Shown in pieces: positions 7,287-11,175 of a DNA stretch of 11,175 bases. The stretch comes from Lachnospiraceae bacterium UBA1201 (lineage in GTDB: Bacteria > Bacillota > Clostridia > Lachnospirales > Lachnospiraceae): positions 693 to 11,867 of the forward strand of contig DBXX01000053.1 in assembly GCA_002309675.1 (NCBI GenBank), in the 5' to 3' direction. The number at the start of each line of letters is the position of its first letter. The stretch's first letter is position 1. The translations under genes were made by a program, and so were the position numbers. The notes beneath the pieces are model-generated. The model did no database searches and was not told the DNA's origin. It worked only from the letters and a program-made list of their open reading frames with translations.

Positions 7287-7715
7287 ATGTTTAAAAGAAA
7301 GAAACTATTAGCGTTAATCTGTTGCTTATCGGTGGCTATTTCATCTTTTGTTTTGGTCTATGCCGCTGATTATGTTGTGTCGCAGGATGGCTCTATTGGC
7401 GCTTGCTTAGTCCATGCTCAAAACAAGATACGCGAAGATCGAAAACATGCAGATGCAACCACTACGGTATCCATTCCTTCAGGCGGCGGAACTGCATCCA
7501 CATCTGTGACGGCTACGTTCAAATACGTTGGCGTTAGCGGAGAAGATTTGGACGATTTTGGAGAATATTCCGGGTTTGGTTATGGGCCTAATGGTTGTGG
7601 TTACTCAAAAGACGTTCCGAACGACAATTATCGGTTTTACAGAGCAGAATCTTCTCATCAGGCAACTTATCAGCAAGGAGTCTTCTCTGTTCCGAGTTTA
7701 ATTAACACTCCGTAA
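7287..7715 (+). CDS. Small secreted protein of unknown family, 142 aa
   Basis: A Sec signal peptide is clear: MFKRKK, a hydrophobic core to about 24, and a probable cut after VLVYA (26), giving a mature protein of about 116 residues. The mature part has a Thr/Ser/Val-rich stretch likely to be beta strand (TTTVSIPSGGGTASTSVTA), a Gly/aromatic segment GFGYGPNGCGYS, and only two cysteines (in IGACL and PNGCGY), which could form one disulfide. I do not recognise the family. Size, export and repeated association with a lipoprotein gene would fit a bacteriocin-like or signalling protein, but no known bacteriocin motif is visible. The start is set by GGGAGG at 7274-7279; an upstream TTG at 7272 would overlap that site. 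A deleted second copy lies at 9223-9333. Confidence 0.87.
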   Translation: MFKRKKLLALICCLSVAISSFVLVYAADYVVSQDGSIGACLVHAQNKIREDRKHADATTTVSIPSGGGTASTSVTATFKYVGVSGEDLDDFGEYSGFGYGPNGCGYSKDVPNDNYRFYRAESSHQATYQQGVFSVPSLINTP

Positions 7716-7739
7716 TAACATTAAAGAATTGAAAAGACA

Positions 7740-7767
7740 TGCGGGATCATGACAGTTTGATCCCGCA
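7740..7767 (+). promoter_or_regulatory. Conserved intergenic hairpin, module B
   Basis: A perfect 10-bp stem TGCGGGATCA/TGATCCCGCA (7740-7749 with 7758-7767) has an 8-base loop, and is followed by AGTTATAAGGGG rather than a T run. The same stem with a changed loop recurs at 9358-9385. It lies between the secreted-protein stop and the lipoprotein ribosome binding site. It may stabilise or process the mRNA, or set the ratio of the two products. Confidence 0.7.
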
Positions 7768-7785
7768 AGTTATAAGGGGAGAATA

Positions 7786-9222
7786 ATGTTAAGAAAGGCT
7801 GTTTTTACTATAATAGCGAGTCTGGTTATTATTGGTAGTACCGGATGTAATGTTGGAAAGCCTGCCTCAACGGGTGAAAACACTACTGCTGCTAATATGA
7901 TTACGAGTTCATCAATAGATGCGAGTACGGCAGAGGTTTCACGGCCGGAGCAGACTTCGCCAACAATAAACCAAACGGATCCGGTACCTACGGCCAGCAA
8001 GCATATTACATGGGAACTGGGCGTTTACGGGGCACCTAATTCCGACGGCCAGAAGGAGATCAACCGGTTGCTGCTGGAAAAAGGATATGATTGTGAGATC
8101 CGGTTCGTTCCGACCGGGGCTTATGATGTGGGTGCGGAACGCCTATGGCAGGAGGAGTATGAAACCAATAATCCACCGTTTGATATCTTATTTACCGGTA
8201 GTTTTAATTACGATTATTTTGCGGCCATCGATTATGTCCGGGAAAAATACACCCCACTCACAGATTATCTCGCATCGGAAAAAGGACGTCCATTAAAGGA
8301 GCTTTTTTCTCCGTTTGAATGGTCCCGCACGACGATCGGGGGGGACATATATGCAATTCCTTCTATGACCAGTCCGGTCGCGTCTACTCCATTTGTATAT
8401 CTTTATGTCCCTGATCGATATATTGAACTATTTAGTGATTTCGATGGATCCTACTCTATGCTGATGGATATTTATTCGGCTCATCATACGGCTGATGAAG
8501 TGATCGTATTAGGAGAGTTGAGTACGCTGGAAAGCTTTCTGCCATATAAAAGATTTCTTAAAACTGTTCCATATGATGCGAAAGGACAGTGTTTTATCGA
8601 TATATCCATGAATCTCGAAGACATAGAACTGATAAATAGAATAGCAGGAGATTTTCACTCTGGAAAACTCGTTGTTCCGACATTGAGTCAGGTTGCGGAT
8701 GAGAATATGTTTGTGCTTTTGGAATATGTCAGAATCGAGAAAGAAGGTTTTACAGCATTCCCTTTGAATGGTTATGCTGGGGCCATCAATATGAATATGA
8801 CTTATGGAGTTTCTCAAAAATCGGAAAATCCTGAGCTTGCTCTGGAGATCCTTTCAGCCTGCTATACCGATCCGGAGATATCTGCCTATTTGTTACCGGA
8901 GATGGAGGGAGAGGAAGGGATTGCAAAAAGAAGGGCGTTTTTGTCACAAGTCGAGGCCGGTGATATACAGGATTTTTTCCCTGAGCTGCCAAAGGCTCAA
9001 CAGGAGACGATGATCCGATATTCAACGGCCTACAGGGATCTGTTTAGAAGTCTGATCATCTATGCTTATGACGAGAAACTGAAGACGGAACGCTGGATGA
9101 TGAACGACGAATACGATGTTGACGAGTTGATAAGTGAGTTGGGGGCGCCTGAATATCGGCAGCTGCTGCAAGAATTAAATGAACAGTTGGCTGAATATTT
9201 TAAATCTTCCGATACCCGTTGA
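7786..9222 (+). CDS. SBP-like lipoprotein, module B, 478 aa
   Basis: A lipoprotein signal ends in the lipobox STGC with Cys at 21. A Ser/Thr-rich linker (about 24-70) precedes a domain resembling extracellular solute-binding proteins of sugar ABC transporters. It begins ITWELGVYG, contains PFDILFTGSF, GGDIYAIP, YSMLMDIY and a late YGVSQKSENPELALEIL followed by CYTDPEI, matching the usual SBP segment of resident helices and next-day ligand cleft wall. Fold assignment is by recall, not search. No transporter permease for it is in the window, so it may be a receptor, capture or immunity-like protein rather than a transport component. AAGGGGAG at 7774-7781 gives a strong ribosome binding site. 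It is probably co-transcribed with the secreted-protein gene 70 bases upstream, and is paralogous to the gene at 9404. Confidence 0.88.
   Translation: MLRKAVFTIIASLVIIGSTGCNVGKPASTGENTTAANMITSSSIDASTAEVSRPEQTSPTINQTDPVPTASKHITWELGVYGAPNSDGQKEINRLLLEKGYDCEIRFVPTGAYDVGAERLWQEEYETNNPPFDILFTGSFNYDYFAAIDYVREKYTPLTDYLASEKGRPLKELFSPFEWSRTTIGGDIYAIPSMTSPVASTPFVYLYVPDRYIELFSDFDGSYSMLMDIYSAHHTADEVIVLGELSTLESFLPYKRFLKTVPYDAKGQCFIDISMNLEDIELINRIAGDFHSGKLVVPTLSQVADENMFVLLEYVRIEKEGFTAFPLNGYAGAINMNMTYGVSQKSENPELALEILSACYTDPEISAYLLPEMEGEEGIAKRRAFLSQVEAGDIQDFFPELPKAQQETMIRYSTAYRDLFRSLIIYAYDEKLKTERWMMNDEYDVDELISELGAPEYRQLLQELNEQLAEYFKSSDTR
7875..8063 (+). repeat. 189-bp near-identical block, copy in module B
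   Basis: Aligned to 9502-9690 with a constant offset of 1627, this block has one mismatch (8023 against 9650). It covers the disordered linker and the first strand of the SBP-like domain. A mismatch at each edge (7874 and 8064) begins more divergent sequence. The pattern suggests gene conversion between the two paralogues. Confidence 0.9.
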
Positions 9223-9333
9223 CTATTTCATCTTTTGTTTTGGTCTATGCTGCTGATTTTGTTGTATCGTAGCCATCAGGCAACTTATCAGCAAGGAGTC
9301 TTCTCTGTTCCGAGTTTAATTAACGTGCCATAA
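9223..9333 (+). pseudogene. Deleted copy of the secreted-protein gene
   Basis: Bases from CTATTTCATCTTTTG to about 9268 match the signal-peptide end and first mature residues of the intact gene (from 7336). The next segment, from CATCAGGCAACTTATCAG to the TAA at 9331-9333, matches the last 60 or so bases of that gene (from about 7656). About 270 bases between are missing, and the join makes an in-frame TAG at 9269-9271. The promoter, ribosome binding site, start codon and first 16 codons are also gone; the relic is fused directly to the stop of the preceding lipoprotein gene. No product is expected. Confidence 0.88.
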
Positions 9334-9357
9334 TTGGTAAAAACCCTTGAAAAGTCA

Positions 9358-9385
9358 TGCGGGATCAAGATGATTTGATCCCGCA
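9358..9385 (+). promoter_or_regulatory. Conserved intergenic hairpin, module C
   Basis: This has the same perfect 10-bp stem as at 7740-7767 (9358-9367 with 9376-9385), while the 8-base loop changed from TGACAGTT to AGATGATT. It persists although the gene before it is dead, which suggests that it serves the lipoprotein gene downstream, or that the decay is recent. Confidence 0.7.
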
Positions 9386-9403
9386 AGTTATAATGGGAGA
9401 ATT

Positions 9404-10849
9404 ATGTTAAGAAAGTACTTGTATGCAATAATATCTTGCCTGCTTATCGTGAGTAGTACAGGATGTAATGACGGAAAGGCTGGAAAGCCTGTCTCAACGG
9501 ATGAAAACACTACTGCTGCTAATATGATTACGAGTTCATCAATAGATGCGAGTACGGCAGAGGTTTCACGGCCGGAGCAGACTTCGCCAACAATAAACCA
9601 AACGGATCCGGTACCTACGGCCAGCAAGCATATTACATGGGAACTGGGCTTTTACGGGGCACCTAATTCCGACGGCCAGAAGGAGATCAATCGGTTGTTG
9701 CTTGAAAAAGGATATGATTGTGAAATCAGATTTGTACCAACCGGCGCTTATAGGATGGATATGATTCTACCATGGCTGGAAGAATATGAAACACATAATT
9801 CACCGTTTGATATTCTATTCACAGGATCTTTTAACCTCGAATTATTTCAGGCGATCGATTTCGTTCGGGAAAAATACATCCCGCTATCAGATTTTCTCGC
9901 ATCTGAGAAAGGCCACGCACTAAAGGAGTTCTTTTCTTCTTTTGAATGGTCCAGTACAACGATTGATGGGCTCATCTATGCTATTCCGGTGATGATCAGC
10001 CCGGAAGCATACACACCTTCAGGATACCTCTATGTCGCTGACCGGTACGCTGAATTGTTTCGTGATTATGATGGCTCTTATTCTATGCTGATGGATATTT
10101 ATACAGATCATCATACAATGAACGAGGTGATTGAAATAGGTGAAACAATTTCCCTGCAAAACTTTCTGCCGTATAAAGAGTTCTTGTGGAGTTTTCTATA
10201 TGATGCAAAAAAACAATCCTTTGTTGATCTTTCTGTAGAGTCCGAATGTGTAGAACTGATAAAACGAATGACTGAGGATTTTCAAAGGGGAAGTCTGGTT
10301 TCACCGATCTTGGAGCAGGTGGCGGATGAGGACAAGTTTGCATTTATTGACTATACTAACGTAGAACAGGAAGGGTTTACTGTATTCCCTTTAAATGGTT
10401 ATGCGGGATACATCAATTTGAATATGACTTATGGAGTTTCTCAAAAATCGGAAAATCCTGAGCTTGCTCTAGAAATCCTTTCAGTTTGTTATACAGATCC
10501 GGAGATATCAGCTATTTTATTACCGGAGATGGCTGGAGTGGCTTCGATGAATCAAAGAAGGTCGGTGATGTCACAAATTGAGGTCGGCGATATACAGAGC
10601 TTTTTCCCTGAGTTGACAAAAGTTCAACAGGAGACGATGATTCAATATCTGCATGCCTACAGAAGTGTTTTTGATAATTTGATCACCTATGCATATGATG
10701 ATGAACTGAAGACAGAGCGCTGGATGATGAACGAAGAATATGATGTGGACGAATTGATCAGAAATTTAGAGGCACCTGAATATCGGCAGCTGTTACAAGA
10801 GTTAAATGAACAGTTAGCTGATTATTTGAAATCTTCCGATACCCGTTGA
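9404..10849 (+). CDS. SBP-like lipoprotein, module C, 481 aa
   Basis: This is a full-length paralogue of the gene at 7786, with the lipobox STGC (Cys at 21), a three-residue insertion (KAG) just after it, a near-identical linker and the same SBP-like domain plan. It diverges from the module B protein in patches, for example around 105-125 (YRMDMILPWLEEYETHN here, YDVGAERLWQEEYETNN there) and through the middle. Such variation with a conserved frame suggests a changed ligand or partner. GGGAG lies at 9395-9399 ahead of the ATG. It has no promoter of its own that I can see and probably depends on the module B promoter. The final Arg and stop (CGTTGA) fall inside the right 30-bp repeat, so the gene end meets the island boundary exactly. 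No cognate permease is present. Confidence 0.88.
   Translation: MLRKYLYAIISCLLIVSSTGCNDGKAGKPVSTDENTTAANMITSSSIDASTAEVSRPEQTSPTINQTDPVPTASKHITWELGFYGAPNSDGQKEINRLLLEKGYDCEIRFVPTGAYRMDMILPWLEEYETHNSPFDILFTGSFNLELFQAIDFVREKYIPLSDFLASEKGHALKEFFSSFEWSSTTIDGLIYAIPVMISPEAYTPSGYLYVADRYAELFRDYDGSYSMLMDIYTDHHTMNEVIEIGETISLQNFLPYKEFLWSFLYDAKKQSFVDLSVESECVELIKRMTEDFQRGSLVSPILEQVADEDKFAFIDYTNVEQEGFTVFPLNGYAGYINLNMTYGVSQKSENPELALEILSVCYTDPEISAILLPEMAGVASMNQRRSVMSQIEVGDIQSFFPELTKVQQETMIQYLHAYRSVFDNLITYAYDDELKTERWMMNEEYDVDELIRNLEAPEYRQLLQELNEQLADYLKSSDTR
9502..9690 (+). repeat. 189-bp near-identical block, copy in module C
   Basis: This is the partner of 7875-8063, with one mismatch in 189 bases. A second shorter identical run of 51 bases joins 8793-8843 and 10420-10470, in the YGVSQKSENPELA region. 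The rest of the genes differs at many positions. Confidence 0.9.
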
Positions 10850-10871
10850 CGGTGGATATACTTCGATGTAA
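10842..10871 (+). repeat. 30-bp direct repeat, right copy (attR-like)
   Basis: This is identical to the SDR 3' end at 5574-5603, including the TAA, but is not part of any SDR gene here. The preceding lipoprotein uses its CGTTGA for its last residue and stop. Sequence beyond it (10872 on) has no match to that after the left copy. The first nine bases, CCCGTTGAC, also end the module B lipoprotein gene at 9215-9223. Confidence 0.85.
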
Positions 10872-10893
10872 AATGTAAACAGCAGAATTACGG

Positions 10894-10925
10894 CCGGCGG
10901 CGCAGAAAACTGCGCCGTCGGTTTT
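10894..10925 (+). terminator. Intrinsic terminator, probably original for SDR gene
   Basis: A 12-bp stem CCGGCGGCGCAG/CTGCGCCGTCGG (10894-10905 with 10910-10921, one G-U pair) has an AAAA loop and is followed by TTTTCGT. Its GC-rich stem matches the flanking genes more than the island does. It lies 22 bases after the right repeat and now ends transcription from module C. Confidence 0.88.
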
Positions 10926-10957
10926 CGTATAGGAACAGAAAAAATCCGGAGGTGCGT

Positions 10958-11175
10958 ATGATCAAAGAAATTCGGATCAAGGAAATCGAACAGTTAATGC
11001 CTTTGTTTTCGGAGCAGGATTATCGTCCCGATCTGAAACGAAATCGCAGCCGTTTTTTGTACCGCGGCGTGAGTGACGCTTCGTTTGAGATGACGACCAG
11101 CCTGCATCGAAATTGTAAGCATTTGGAGAGGACGCTGGAGCAGGCGATCCTGGAGAATTTCGCGAAATACGCGGT
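10958..11175 (+). CDS. FRG-domain protein, 5' part only
   Basis: The start ATG at 10958 has a strong TCCGGAGG site at 10945-10952, and the frame stays open to the window edge, giving 72 residues. After a short N-terminal helix, FLYRGVSDASFEMTTSLHRN matches the start of the FRG domain (named for its Phe-Arg-Gly motif, here YRG), followed by a helix with TLEQAILENFAKYA. FRG proteins have no well-established biochemical role that I can state; they are often found in accessory or mobile regions. The gene is outside the repeat-bounded island and its composition matches the left flank. It follows the terminator at 10894-10925, so it needs its own promoter, which I cannot place with confidence. Confidence 0.85.
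   Translation, partial: MIKEIRIKEIEQLMPLFSEQDYRPDLKRNRSRFLYRGVSDASFEMTTSLHRNCKHLERTLEQAILENFAKYA

Larger units (their letters stand above)
5574..10871. mobile_element. Putative genomic island bounded by 30-bp direct repeats
   Basis: The segment between the two 30-bp repeats is AT-richer by eye than the genes on both sides, and carries three related cassettes encoding lipoproteins and a secreted protein, with gene relics. One terminator follows each repeat copy: 5632-5671 after the left and 10894-10925 after the right. The right one is probably the original SDR terminator. Removing one repeat plus the 5238 bases between the copies leaves SDR gene, terminator and FRG gene in a simple order. 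There is no integrase, transposase or inverted terminal repeat inside, so the element would be non-autonomous, mobilised in trans, or the product of another recombination event. Confidence 0.55.

Noticed and set aside
9219..9260. New promoter created at the module B/C junction (TTGACT at 9219)
   Set aside because: No good -10 hexamer lies at 16-18 bases; the best candidates are poor and badly spaced.
7786..10849. The paralogous lipoprotein genes as an assembly duplication
   Set aside because: The copies differ at many positions including a 9-bp insertion and different surroundings, so they are real paralogues; only the near-identical block deserves long-read confirmation.

Overview
The window reads as low-to-mid GC Gram-positive DNA, probably a Clostridia-type Bacillota. 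This is inferred from strong AGGAG-type ribosome binding sites, three Ser/Thr-rich lipoproteins with lipobox cysteines, an FtsX-type transporter beside a two-component system, and intrinsic terminators. No rRNA, tRNA or integrase is present, so I do not name a genus. All genes are on the + strand.

Left flank (1-5603), GC-richer and ordinary in look: the 3' end of an ABC ATPase gene, an 802-aa FtsX/MacB-type permease, an OmpR-type response regulator and a HAMP sensor kinase. The order transporter, regulator, kinase is typical of envelope-stress or antimicrobial-peptide detoxification loci. A good sigma-A-like promoter followed by two GC-rich hairpins lies ahead of the regulator. A strong terminator closes this block. 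A monocistronic 257-aa SDR oxidoreductase gene follows.

Middle (5604-10841), visibly AT-richer: an island-like segment bounded by a perfect 30-bp direct repeat. The left copy is the last 30 bp of the SDR gene, including its stop codon. The right copy directly follows, and partly encodes the end of, the last lipoprotein gene. Each copy has its own downstream terminator. The segment holds three versions of one cassette: promoter, secreted 142-aa protein, perfect 10-bp hairpin, then a solute-binding-protein-like lipoprotein. Module B (7208-9222) is intact. Module C (9223-10849) keeps the lipoprotein and hairpin but only a deleted relic of the secreted-protein gene. Module A (5692-7147) keeps the promoter and start codon, then fuses to 12 bp matching the end of the secreted-protein gene and about 75 bp of a lost lipoprotein gene, and carries a different lipoprotein (430 aa, propeller-like). 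That gene overlaps the relic stop codon by ATGA, suggesting an ancestral three-gene operon. The two complete SBP-like genes share a 189-bp block with one mismatch over the signal-proximal linker although other parts differ much more, suggesting recent gene conversion.

Right flank (10872-11175): the probable original SDR terminator and the start of an FRG-domain protein gene.

The most interesting object is the repeat-bounded, amplifying and decaying secreted-protein/lipoprotein cassette. Its function is unknown to me. Bacteriocin-like antagonism, cell-surface signalling or ligand capture are all possible, and the sequence does not choose between them.
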